A stretch of 64,000 bases of DNA. It comes from Gnetum montanum. Lineage: Eukaryota; Streptophyta; Gnetopsida; Gnetales; Gnetaceae. How positions within the stretch are numbered: the first letter of the stretch is position 1; each line of letters opens with the position of its first letter. This document shows, piece after piece, positions 11,925-22,699 of the stretch. Location of the stretch: assembly GCA_015680685.1 (NCBI GenBank), contig MNCI01004036.1, forward strand, positions 161,761-225,760. Direction: 5' to 3'. The position numbers and the translations under genes were made by a program. The notes under the pieces are model-generated. The model saw only the letters and a list, made by a program, of their open reading frames with translations. It was not told where the DNA came from and did no database searches.

Positions 11925-13100
11925 TCAGACGTGGAACGGTTTTAGGTACAAATGATTTGTCGGATTTGCAAGCTCATTCCCTTCTGTGTCAGCTAACTTG
12001 AATGCACCATTGTCGAATGCTTTGATGACCATGTAAGGCCCTTCCCAGTTGGCTGAAAATTTGTCCGGGTGTTCCCGAACAGTTTTGAGTACGAGGTCGC
12101 CTTCGTGGATTGGGCGTTTGTTAACGTCATGCCGATGTCGCTGTCGTTGTTGCTTTTGGTACCATTCGATCTGATCGAGCACACGTGTGCGTTCCTCTTC
12201 CACTGAGTCGAGGTCAATGATGCGTAGATCATTGTTCTGCCCGTCGTCGAGGAGTCCGGATAGTGTGATCCTTAACGATGGTACCTATAATTCCAAGGGT
12301 AAGACAGCTTCTGAACCGTACATGAGACTGTAAGGGGTTTTACTTGTTGATGTCTGGTGGGTAGTGCGGTAAGCCCATAGTGCATATGTTAATTGCTCGT
12401 GCCATTTCCTTTTACTTTGGGTTAACATTTTCTTAAGTATCGTTATGATCGTCTTATTGGTTGCTTCTGCTTGCCCATTGCTCTAAGGATAGTAAGGGAA
12501 GGAAAACGAGTGTTTGATTCCCAGACTGTCGCAAAAAGTTTTTGTTTCAGCACTGCTAAATTGCGGCCCGTTGTCAGTGATAATTGTCAAAGGGATGCCA
12601 AAGCGGGTTACAATGTTTTCTAGAATAAAGTTGCACATGTGTTTAGAAGTTGTTTTTCGAAGGGGAGCTGCTTCTACCCACTTCGTGAAGTATTCTATCG
12701 CGGTTATAATGAAGCTGTGCCCTGCAGAAGATGAGGGTGTTATCGGGCTGATAAGGTCCAATCCCCACTTCTGAAAAGGCCATGTTATTTGTGCTGTGTG
12801 CAGTTCGTTTGGTGGTACATGTATTAGGTTGCTATGTTTTTGACAAATATTACATGTTTTGACTTTTGAGAGACAATCGTGTTCCATGCATGGCCAATAG
12901 TAGCCTAAACGTCTTATTTTCGTGGCCATGGCTTTCGGTGCTATGCGTCCTTCACATAGTCCCTCATGTACTTGATCAACAATCGTTTGGGCATCAACAC
13001 TACTTACGCATATTAGCAATATTCCTTCGTAGTATCCCCTGCCAAGGTGTACTGCCTAGAACGTTTTCGTACAATGTCCTTTTGCGCATTTGTTAGATGT
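11925..13100 (-). pseudogene. Element T integrase (near intact)
   Basis: Minus-strand integrase. The zinc-binding HHCC region lies near 12980-12850 (a His pair, then CNICQKH). The core has the first Asp in GLDLISPI, the second in ITDNGPQF, and the Glu in NGQAEATN, so all three DDE residues are present. One in-frame TAG at about 12484 (YYP-stop-SNGQAE) interrupts the core where many homologues have Gln, consistent with CAG-to-TAG decay. The C-terminal domain follows (REHPDKFSANWEGPYMV) and ends with LYLKPFHV at 11925. A frameshift near 13015 separates it from the RNase H frame. Confidence 0.88.
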
Positions 13101-15440
13101 CGTGGGGCTTTGCCGCATAGAAGGTACTCTTTTATGTCATCATACCATTCTATCGCGTGTGTTGTACTAACAGATGCGATCGATAATGTGTCAGAGGTTA
13201 TTGGTTCATCGCAGTTGATTACGGAGCTTGGCAGGGCATAGAACATGTCAGGCGATATATTTAACGCTAGTGTGGCTAATGTGTTTGCGATGGTGTTATC
13301 ATTTCGAGAGACGTGTTGCACATCAATGTTTTTGAATTGTTTCATTAAATGTTTCCCCAAGTCACAGTATGGTTGTAAATGCTGGGCTTTGCATGTGTAA
13401 ATATCTGTAACTTGGTTTACGACCAGTTGTGAATCCCCTATGACTACCAGGTGCATGATGTCCGAAGCCAGTGCTGCTGTGAGACCTCTAAGGAGACCTT
13501 CGTACTCTGCTATGTTGTTAGTACAGTGAAAATTGAAGCGATAGGCAAAAGGTCGGATCTCCCCGGAGGGATAAGTGATGACAACGGCGGCACTTCCTTC
13601 TCGAGAGGTGGATGCTTCATCGAAGTTTAAAATAGCATCGTAGTCATCAGGCACTATGTCTATTGTGTTTATACTTTCATCTGGGAATTCAGGCTCTATG
13701 GTTGCTTGGTCATGCGTTGGTGATGCGGCCATTTGATTCGCTATGGCTTGACCTTTGACTGATGATTGTGCTACATAGTACAGGTCAAACTCAGCTATCA
13801 TGGCTTTCCATTGGGCTATTGGACTTGTTTCGTAAATGTTTCCTGTTATAGCTCTCAGTACATTGTCCTTACAGATTATGTAAACTTGATTACGGAAGAG
13901 GTAATGTCGCCATTTTCTTAGAGAAAAGACCAAAGCTAAGCATGACCTCTCCACGTCGTTGTACTTCTTTTCATGGGCAACTAAGGCATGGCTCAAGTAG
14001 TATACAGGGACTTCAGTTCCGTCATCTCGTTTCTGGCAGAGCATAGACGCGATGGACGATTCTGAAGTGGCAAGGTAGATGTAAAACGGTTTGTTGTTTT
14101 GGGGCAGGTAGACCGTAGGCAGTCGGGCAAGTGCTGTTTTGATATTTTCGAAGGCTTCCTGGCACTGCAGAGTCCATTCGAAATGGACATTTTTACGTAA
14201 CAGGTGGTTCATAGGTTTTAGTTTGTCTGTTAATTTTTCTACGAAACGCCTGATGAACTGCAATCTACCTTGTAGACCTCGAAGTTCGGTAAGGTTACTG
14301 GGTGGTTTCAGGTTAGTAATGGCCTTAACCTTATCGGGGTCCACTCGTATCCCTGCTTCTGAAGCTATGAATCCAAGCATTTTGCCTGTTTTGACACCGA
14401 AGACGCATTTTTTCAGGTTAAGTCTTAGTTCATATTTTAAACAACGTTTTAAGACTAAGTCGAGGTCTTGTACGTGTTGTCCGGTTGTTTTTGACTTAAC
14501 CACGATGTCATCCACATAATCGTTGAGCGACCATAGCATATAATCACTAAAGATAAACGTCATGGCTCTTTGATATGTGGCCCCTGCGTTCTTGAGACCG
14601 AAGGGCATCATGGTGTAACAAAAAGTTTCCCATGGGGTTATGAAGGTGGTTCGAAGTTGATGTTCCGGGTTGATGCGTATTTGGTTGTATCCTGAGAAGC
14701 CATCCATAAAAGATAGCAAAGCATGTCCGGTAGTCGAGTCAACGAGCTGATCGATGCTGGGTAGGGGAAAGTCATCTTTTATGGTTGCTACATTTAAATC
14801 TCAGAAGTCGATGCATAGGCGAATGCTTCCATTTTTCTTCGGGACGATGACCATGTTTGATACCCACTCGGCGTAATCAACAGCCCGAATGAAACCAGCT
14901 TGGTAAAGCTTGGTGATCTCATTGCGAATTGCCAATGCCACCTCGGGTCTAACCTTTCGCTTTTTGTTTTACCGATCTTAGTTTTGGGTCAAGGATAATG
15001 TTGTGTTGAACACTTCTAGGATCTAGCCCTGGCATGTCCGTATAGGACCAAGCGAACGCTTGCATGTTTCCCCTAAGCACATGCTGAATGTCTTGGGCCA
15101 AGTGCGGTTGTAGCAGCGTGCTTAATTTTAAGATTTTGACTTCCCCATCAGGCATGGTAATGGGGGTTTCAGCCAATGGGTCTTCGGTGATGTTTTCAGC
15201 TTCTATGTCAAGAAACTTTGTCATGCCTTGGTAATTGTCTATTGTTTGCTGCATTGAGGCTATGACTGCATTGTCGATCAGTGGACTTAAATTGATGAAG
15301 TTCACGTCAATGTCCCGTGTAACGATGCCGTGTGGTCTGTCAATGGTTAACGGTGTGGTTAACTGTGGGCAGTCCATTGAGCTTGCTCCTACCAATAAAC
15401 CGAGTGTTGCATAAGCAAAGGGGGGGTAGTTCTACGTTTT
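13013..15440 (-). pseudogene. Element T RT, RNase H and archaeal-type RNase H
   Basis: The minus strand starts with a pre-RT block (MQAFAWSYTDMPGLDP, about 15070), typical of Tat pol. A frameshift near 14955 is followed by RT: VSNMVIVPKKNGSIRLCIDF, a TGA (CGA-type Arg codon decay) at about 14800, FMDGFSGYNQI, and the catalytic YVDD at 14518-14507. RNase H spans about 14110-13760. A second RNase H, of the archaeal type that marks the Tat lineage, spans about 13620-13250 (NNIAEYEGLLRGL, VIGDSQLVVNQV, VSRNDNTIANTLA). From TTG 14719 to the stop at 13013 the frame is open for 568 codons. Polymerase and nuclease core residues are mostly preserved. Confidence 0.92.
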
Positions 15441-15500
15441 CGGGTGCTTTTAAACTATGTGTACGTGTATAATGGTGGATTATCGTCACACCTAGACGCA

Positions 15501-15569
15501 TGGCAGTTTAAGGCTGTACCAGGCCGTGATTGGCAGTTTAAGGCTGTACCGGGCCGTGATTGGCAGTTA
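15501..15569. repeat. Tandem 30-bp repeat (2.3 copies)
   Basis: The unit TGGCAGTTTAAGGCTGTACC plus ten more bases occurs at 15501-15530 and 15531-15560 with one change, then a partial copy. A related AGTTTAAGGCC phrase occurs near 20820. The two copies bracket the antisense gene. Confidence 0.8.
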
Positions 15570-15746
15570 GTGTAAACGTGTAAAATGGGGTCCATGGAGG
15601 AACCAGGACGTAATAATCTTTATTTTTAGTTAGATTTTAATTAATTTTTATCGTTTTTTTTGGACAAATTTTGGCAAAAAAGGCAAAAACGGCGAAAACG
15701 GAGTGACAGCAGCGTAAGCAGTGGCAGCGTCAGCATCATCGGGCGC

Positions 15747-15754
15747 TATATAAA
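15747..15754 (+). promoter_or_regulatory. TATA box of the antisense gene
   Basis: TATATAAA followed by GGGAAGGGGGGG, 233 bases upstream of the predicted ATG at 15987. It is the only canonical TATA box I noticed in the right orientation upstream of exon 1, and it lies in a CpG-containing tract. Confidence 0.6.
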
Positions 15755-16139
15755 GGGAAGGGGGGGTCCATTTGCTTTTTACCCGAAAGCGACAACGTAG
15801 ACGATAGTGTGAACCTGATAAGGCGTAAGCGTAAGCGTAAACTTGCCTCAGCGTAAACGCCGACAAGAGACCCTAGAGTAGACGCCGAAGATAAGCCCTA
15901 GCATAGACGCCGCAGAGTGGACTTCCCAGCGTCAGCGTAGACTGTTGCTCAGCGTGAACGTATATTGTCAGCGTAGATGAGCCGAGATGGGCAAGGGAAA
16001 GGAAGTGGAGGGCTAGGGCAGGAAGGGTCCTGATCTAACCTTCGCGGAAGAGACGGAGGCCATGTTGCAGGGTCTGCCCAGGCCAAAGATTCCATCGTGG
16101 CCTGCGACGTCTCATAGGTAGGCTCTGATTCCTACCTCT

Positions 16140-16900
16140 GTTGTTTCTGTGACATTTTTTGTTTGTAGCGTAGATAGTCTCGGCGTATACACCGAGCGTA
16201 GAAGGGTTCTCAGCATAAGGGTTTTCGGTGTATACGCCAGCGTAACTGTAGCGTAGACGGTGTTTAGTCCTAGCGTAAACATTTTTTCGCGTTGTTGCGT
16301 TAGCGTAAAAGTTGGTCAGCGTGTTTATCATCGGCGTAAGTTCTGTTTCTTGCGACGGCGTATACGCTGAGGGTTTGTTCGGCGTATACGCTGCACGTGT
16401 ACAGTTGTCTTTTCGACGTACCACTCTTTCTGGTGTAAACTGTTTACGCCAAACGTGAACTTGGGCGTATACGCCGAGGGATTGCTCAGCGTGTACGCTA
16501 CGCGTGAAGGGGTTGGGGCGTCGGCGTAAAACAGATCACCGTCAGCGTAGACGCTGAGTTGGGTAGCGTTTACACTGAGTTAAATTTTCTTCTTTACGCT
16601 AAGTATTAGTCGGCGTATACGTTCTGCAGACAGCGTATATGCTGGATTGAATGCGATTATTGCGCTAAGTGTAGGTCGTCGTATACGCTCTGTGTATATC
16701 GTATATGCTAAGTTTGAATCGCTCTAAGTGCTAAGTTTGTTCGGTGTACACTGCATGCGGCGTATACGCTGAGCGCGAATCACGGGCGTAAATCGTGGAC
16801 GTATACGATGCATGCAGCGTATACGCTAGGCGTAAGTTGTGTTTTCGCACTATGGAGTTGGCGTATACACTCTGTGTACAGTGTATACGCTGGGTGTAAA
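16140..16900. repeat. GCGTATACGC-type repeats in intron 1 of the antisense gene
   Basis: Intron 1 (16118-16975) is largely built of GCGTATACGC, GCGTAAAC and variants, the same vocabulary as the LTRs and leader of element T. This ties the antisense gene to the element rather than to a random recent insertion. Confidence 0.75.
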
Positions 16901-16975
16901 CAGTTAGTTGAATTTTTGATTTTTTGCCGATTTATGATGCAAACTTTCGTTTTGTGTCATTGTGATTGGTTGCAG

Positions 16976-17408
16976 GGACAGCAAACGCTTTCTTATCGTG
17001 GTTGAACTCGTCGGGGTGCTAACATGGGCTGGCCCCGTGGAGGAAGACGATCTTCCCCCGGTTTTATTTGTGGATGACAATGGGGTCTGGATCAGGAAAG
17101 GTGCTGGCGAATTTCTGGCTTTTTTGTTAACCAATTTCGAGGTGGCTGTGTGGTCGTATTTTGACGAAGTGACTGCGCGAAGTGTGGTTGATGCAATACT
17201 GCCGGGGGCTGCAGAGGGTGTAATGGTCTTTATGGGAGACATTGACGAGGGGCCGTTTGTGGCTGAGGATGGCACTACCCACGGGCCCAAGTCAAACCGC
17301 CCATTAACGTGTGTGTGGGCGTTGCTGCCACCGGGGTTGGATTATGTCAACAATACATTGTTTATAACTGCCCGTGCACATACCTTGTTCCAGAATCCTC
17401 TTGCCACG
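16976..17408 (+). pseudogene. FCP1/NLI-interacting-factor-like domain (exon 2)
   Basis: Exon 2 encodes the order of motifs seen in plant FCP1-like HAD proteins. A hydrophobic strand RFLIVVELVGVL is followed by RKGAGEFLAFLLTNFEVAVWS, then VVDAIL, then NRPLTCVWALLP, and NNTLFITAR...NPLAT at the end. The HAD nucleophile motif DxDx(T/V), or DLNGLL in plant relatives, is here ELVG: both aspartates are replaced. The serine of motif II (VWS) remains. If expressed, this would be a pseudophosphatase or binding module. The similarity is from pattern memory and needs a profile search. Confidence 0.62.
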
Positions 17409-19588
17409 GTATATCGAATAGCCAGATGGGACCATTTACATTTATTGCTTTGTCTATTTTCGTTTGATGTTGGTTTCTTGTTTTAACGCACGTTTGTTTG
17501 CAGACCGAAGACCCACCCAGATGGGACTCTCATTGAGGATGAAGGGATAGCCCTCGCTCGCACCGCTTTGGAGGCCTTTATGACGGCCCCCACTTTTCGT
17601 GGGGCCGTTCTGGCTTAGATGAAGGGTTCGATGGTCTGCTTCCATAATCAGTTTTCCAAGGCCTTTGTGATGTGCAAGGCTCGTGGGTGGCTTCACGAAG
17701 GTTGGACAGATCAGGGGCCAGTCTTTCCTCATAACTTTGGCAGCACTTCCAAATCTTCCACTAACGGTGGGTGATAACCTTTCTTAGATGCGTTAGTGGG
17801 TTTGTTCAACTGTTTGGGACTATGCCGATATAACCATTTTAACTTGTTTTAACAGTTGATGCACCTTCCGGTGGGGATCCCGTGACGACAGGGCGAACTG
17901 AGGCCACTTTGTCAATGAAGTTCAGGGGGGTGGAGAAGGCGCAGAAGTGGTTGCGTAAGAAAGTCCCACTGCCCCTCACTCATTGCCTGGACGATGCCGG
18001 CCTCCTGGAGCTTTTTATGACACCCAGCCCTGATGTCTCGATCGGGGAAATGATAGGGATCGTGGACTCTTTTAATGAGTCTGTTTCTCAGTACAGCGCC
18101 CTGATTAAGGGTGTTAAGGTGGTGTTCCATCTGTCGCTTGTGTTCTTTTCTAACTTGTTTGGCATGCCGGCAGATGGCCTACCTGTAGTATTGGACAGGT
18201 CTCATAAAGAGCTCCAAAAGATCCGCGAGCTGGAATCTTGGCTTGGCGTGACGAAAAACACCAAGGTATTCCCGATGCAGGGGAAAGCAAAGGTTGTTGA
18301 GGTGAACGAATTGTATCCCCTGTTTCGGGCGTGGGTGTTTCCCAAAACCCTTTCTCAGGTGTGGAGTTTTGGGGTTGAGGCGGTGCGCATCATGCGCAGT
18401 ATCTTAGAGACTGGCATGCGGTATAACTAGGCTCAATTTTTGTTGGTGGGCCTGCATAAGGAGATAGTGTGGTTGCGTTCGAACATCGAAGCACAATCGC
18501 ACTTCACGTTTGCCTTCTTCGTCGGTTATCTCCGTCGTTTTGCTGAGTTTCTTGTGGTGCGTGCGGACAACAAGTTTGTCCTATGGGATCGGGGTCAACT
18601 ATCCTGCCCGTGGGTCAAACATTTGTTTGCGACAACGAGATCGCAGGATGCCCCAGAAGGTATCGATGAGTCCGTGTCTGTTACTACAGGGGGATCATCT
18701 AGCGGTTTCATCCACACACGGGATAGTCTGGGGGTGGAGCCAGATGATGTACCTTTAACCGCCAGATGGGCAGAGCGGGTTATTAAGGAGACCATTGGGA
18801 AAGCCAAGTCGAAATTGAAAAGACCTGAATGCGCCACGGAGGAAGTTGCCGATATAAACCAGCCACGCGTGAAGCGGATACACTTCAAGATTCCTAGTAA
18901 GCGAAGCTCATCTGCTTGTTATTGCATCGTTTTCGTTCATTTATGACCCCTGCTTCAATTGCTTACGTGTCGTTGTTGTTTTCGATTTGGTGAAGTGAGG
19001 AAGCAAGCCTTAGAGACCATCAAAGAGGAGGAGGACACGTGTACCAAGAAAAACAATGAGGAGGAAAGCCTAGAGAAGAGCCAGGGCAGGGGAACGAAGC
19101 TATTAATAGAGAGGACTACTGACACTGACCCTTTAGATGACCCAGATGCTATCAACCAAATGTTCAGTAGCTTCCTCAAGGGTGACTTGGATTTGGGCGA
19201 TCCCCCAGAAGGTGACAAGAATCAGAGTATGTCTTCGCTTTTAGTTGGTTTTTATTATTATTTTTTGAATTAATTGTGGCTCCTACGTTTTTTATTTATT
19301 TTGTGTTTTTGGATTAGATGAAGGCAGCGATACTAGGCCAGTACGGTTGGACATTTCCATGAAAACGGTTCCCCCTGAGAGGACCGCTGAGGTTAGTTCC
19401 TCCCGTACCCGTCAGCCACTTATTTGGTCAGAGATGCCAAATAAGACGGATTTTGTGGATGGAATTGCGGAAGAGGTCGTTGAACATCTCCAAGAAGTCC
19501 ACCTTGACATAGGTATGAATTGTTTAAAGATTAGGAGCTTCATGCCTTATGTGTACCATTTTAACGTTCGTGTTTTCTGCGTGGGTAG

Positions 19589-20373
19589 GTGCTAAACTAA
19601 GATGGGATCCCTCTGAGGGCATCAGTATAGAAAGCCTAACTACACTCTCCCCAGAAGTGGAATAGGTGCCAAGGCCTGTTTATGAAGGAGTTGCAGAGAG
19701 TCTCGCGCACAATGCCAAGTCGTTGTGGACTTGTAGGCGTTCTGTTGAATAGTTGTGGCTACAAGTACAGGCAAAGGAAAAGGAAGTCTCCGCCGTAACA
19801 GAGGAGCGTGACGATTTAAAGGCTCAATACGAGTTCGCCGCTGCTAGACTAAATGGAGATCGTTCTTGGCGAACATCGGAGATTACGTACACCAGGTATT
19901 GGAACCTTTTGAACCGTCATGCATCACTGACTCGGAGAATGGCGGAATGCAAAGCTCAAATTGATCTCCTGAACCTTAAGTGTCAAGATTGGAAGGCTTT
20001 CGCCTCCAAGGTTCGCAAATGGGGTCAGGACGAGAAAAACCATAAACATCAGTACAAGAAGTCGCTGAAAGAGGTGTCCATTGAAAAGTGGCAGCTAGAG
20101 ATGTTTGTGGAGGGTTTGGGTTTGCGTTCTGCCTTCGATACCTTTGCCCGAAACACAATTGTGGAAATGGAGTCGCCTACAAGGGTCATCACAACTGCTT
20201 CTGGGGAGGTCTCGATAGGTGAATTTCCTCTGAAACGTCCTACCTGGTCAGCGGTCGACAAAGGCAAGGCTTTGGCAAACATTGATTTAGGCCTGGACGG
20301 AACAGATTGGGCCAACGTTCTAGAGGAAGAAATCCTTTGTCGGCTGGAGTTTGGCTTAGGGGGATCCCCTATG
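19589..20373 (+). pseudogene. Coiled-coil exon 7 of the antisense gene
   Basis: From about 19753 the exon encodes a long charged helix (QVQAKEKEVSAVTEERDDLK, later RRMAECKAQIDLLNLK) with heptad spacing, about 120 residues. A non-helical segment follows, ending LEFGLGGSPM at the donor ATG|GTAAGC. Two TAG codons (19663, 19750) precede the helix. Coiled coils also end the ORF3 proteins of elements A and D, but I see no clear sequence homology. Confidence 0.7.
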
Positions 20374-20684
20374 GTAAGCGTTTTGTCTTTATGAAGCTAA
20401 TTTATTGGATAATGTTTAAGATGTTTAACATCTGCTTATTTTTGTGTTGGTTGTTTTTTGGTGTTTTCAGCATGAGGGTGGCGATGATACTCACGAGGCT
20501 GGCCCCAGTGGAGCAGGGGCCCCTGACGTTGGTGGTTCTAAAGGAGATGATCCTCCTGTCCCGGACGCTTAGTGCTTTTGTGGTTTTTTTTTTATTTTTT
20601 GGATTTTTGTTGATTCCAATTGATACAGGAATTGTAACTGGAAAATATTGAGGAAGACAAGCACCATTTGTACAACATTGCATG

Positions 20685-20690
20685 AATAAA
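20685..20690 (+). terminator. Poly(A) signal of the antisense gene
   Basis: AATAAA, 113 bases after the stop codon at 20570-20572, in AT-rich sequence. Position and strand fit the 3' end of the antisense transcript. Confidence 0.6.
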
Positions 20691-20902
20691 TATTTTTTGT
20701 TGATTTTAAATTGTTTGTACACACGACACGACATTAAAATGTTTTTGGATTTGCTTTTCTGTTTTAAAGGTGACGCACTGAAGATAAATGACATGTAAAA
20801 AGGGAAAACAAGGTATGCGTAGTTTAAGGCCATTTTAGGCCCCATTGTAAACGAGTGATATTTCAGAAAAAACAGATGTTTCGTAGTAGACTGACCATGT
20901 CT

Positions 20903-21195
20903 AATCGTGGCTAGTTTTATGTCATTGCGGACATGATAGTTTAACGTTTTTTCGGACAAGGAGTGTTGTTCAATTTTGTGTTCTTTTGTTGTTTATTATG
21001 ATTTTGGCATTTTCAGTTTTATTGTAGTTTTATGTCATTTCAGACGATATATAGTTTAACGTTGTTTCGGACTTAGAGTGTCATAGTAATTTTTCGGGTT
21101 ATTATATTATTATTTCTTTGTGTTTTTGGGTTTTATCGTAGTTTAGCGTCATTTCAGACGTGATATAGTTTAACGTCATTTCGGACTAGGAGTGT
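20903..21195. repeat. Three copies of a 112-122 bp unit downstream of the antisense gene
   Basis: Units starting near 20905, 21027 and 21139 each contain TAGTTTTATGTCATTnCnGAC, TAGTTTAACGTnnTTTCGGAC and (except for edge decay) AGGAGTGTT. They share the core motif with 11575-11905. Confidence 0.7.
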
Positions 21196-22450
21196 TTTAC
21201 TCTAGTTGTTTTTTGATTTTCTTTATTTTCATGTCAGGGGGTGTATTAATCGGTACGATTTTGTATTCTGCATCTCCTTCACTGATTATGTTGAATGGCA
21301 GTTCGGTCCAGGAGACGTCCGATTGAATGTTTTCGGTGTTGATATTTTTAGGTGCTTCGGTGTCTGTCGTTGTTTCTGTGTTGGTTTCTTCATGAAGCGA
21401 TGTGTGTGGGGTGTCGGATGCAAGTGTTTCGGTTTCGGGAGATTTTTGTTCTGTGTTAAAGGGCTTACTGTTTACCAGTGGTTGGGGGTTCTTGTCATTT
21501 CGGTTAGGCCTTTCAAGCTCGACTTCTGATCCTTGGTCTATGTCTGAGTTTGATGAGATAATGGGAGTAACCACTTCCTCATGTATAATGACTTCTCCGC
21601 CCTCATAGGGTAGGTGAATTTCCTGATGTATGGGGGATGAAACGGCTCTTAGTTGGGCTAACTAGGGTCTTCCCAATATGAGATTAAATCCTGGCATCTC
21701 GTCAACTACCAGGAAGTCAGCGGATGTAAGGAACTGATCTCCCGCTACAAAGTTTAGGGTTATTGTGCCCTTGACTAGTACGCGTGACCCGCTGAAAGAC
21801 TTTAAGCATGCCGTTGTGGTGGGTTTGATCGAGTCGGTGAGCCCCAATTGTTCGATGATGGGATAGGGTACGACATTGGTAGCTGCCCCATCATCTACAT
21901 GTACCCTATGTATTTTGAATTGGTTTACATGTATAGTTATGAACATAGGGACCGTTGTTGTATCACCTGTCTTCTTGTCTACTTTAATGTTCTCATCGTG
22001 GAAGCTCAAAGGTTTAGGGCTGACACCGTGAGATGGATACATTATGGCATGAATGGCCAGTTCGCTCGGAGGCAAGTTCTTGCTAACTTGGATTGACGTG
22101 AGCATGCGTACTAGAGCTTCTCGATGAGTTTGGGATGTTAGTACCAAGTCATACAAGCTTAACGAAGTGTTCTTCTGTTTTAGGGCTTGTGTAACTTGTG
22201 TCAGGGCCGTTGCAAAATCTCTACTGTTAGGGATGTTTTTATCAGCAGTGACTGGGTCCATTGGACCCAACAGTTTTATTTCGCGTTTTGGTGGTTTGTC
22301 GTTATTGTTAGGACCTGCTGTTTTATACGGTTCTTGTGTTTTGGATGATTCACCATTGCTGTCCGTGTTTGGTCGATCGTTGGATGATGTCATGGGCATG
22401 GAGTTAAGTGGAGTTGGTTTCGGTGGGCCCATGGCTAGCCGCTGGCGTTC

Positions 22451-22618
22451 CTTCTCCATGCGCTCATGTGTAAGCCTGTTTGCCAGGCGTTCCTTCTCCA
22501 TCCGCTCACGTGTAAGCCTGTCTGCCAGGCGTTCCTTCTCCATGCGCTCATGTATAAGCCTGTTTGCCAGGCGTCCCTTCTCCATCCGCTCACGTGTAAG
22601 CCTGTCTGCCAGGCATTC
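22451..22618 (-). repeat. Four 42-bp tandem repeats encoding a 14-residue coiled coil
   Basis: Four consecutive 42-bp units encode LANRLTHERMEKER-type repeats (two heptads each). They lie between the proline-rich repeats and the protease. In-phase length and conserved heptads suggest expansion under coding constraint. Confidence 0.85.
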
Positions 22619-22699
22619 TCGTGTGTTACGTGGAGTTGGAGTTGGCCTCGGAGCCTGGGATTGCCCTGGGACCTTTACAATGTATGGAGCTGGACGGGT

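Larger units (their letters stand above)
15987..20572 (+). pseudogene. Eight-exon antisense gene inside element T (FCP1-like domain plus coiled coil)
   Basis: Hand-read exons are 15987-16117, 16976-17408, 17511-17766, 17856-18896, 18996-19226, 19318-19512, 19589-20373 and 20471-20572. Every intron is GT...AG and every junction keeps frame (intron phases 2,0,1,1,1,1,0), giving 3,174 nt (about 1,057 residues). Residues 45-188 resemble the plant FCP1/NLI-interacting-factor phosphatase-like domain. Residues 275-621 (exon 4) are an unrecognised globular region. Residues 818-940 are a charged coiled coil, and the C-terminus is Gly/Asp/Pro-rich. Five in-frame stops (codons 10, 224, 465, 788, 817) are all TAG, fitting CAG decay. 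Exon 3 uses the second of two nearby AG acceptors (17503 or 17510) to stay in frame. The gene is antisense to the host element and lies exactly between its protease and RT. Function is unknown. It could be a captured host gene or a long-standing accessory ORF. Confidence 0.78.
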
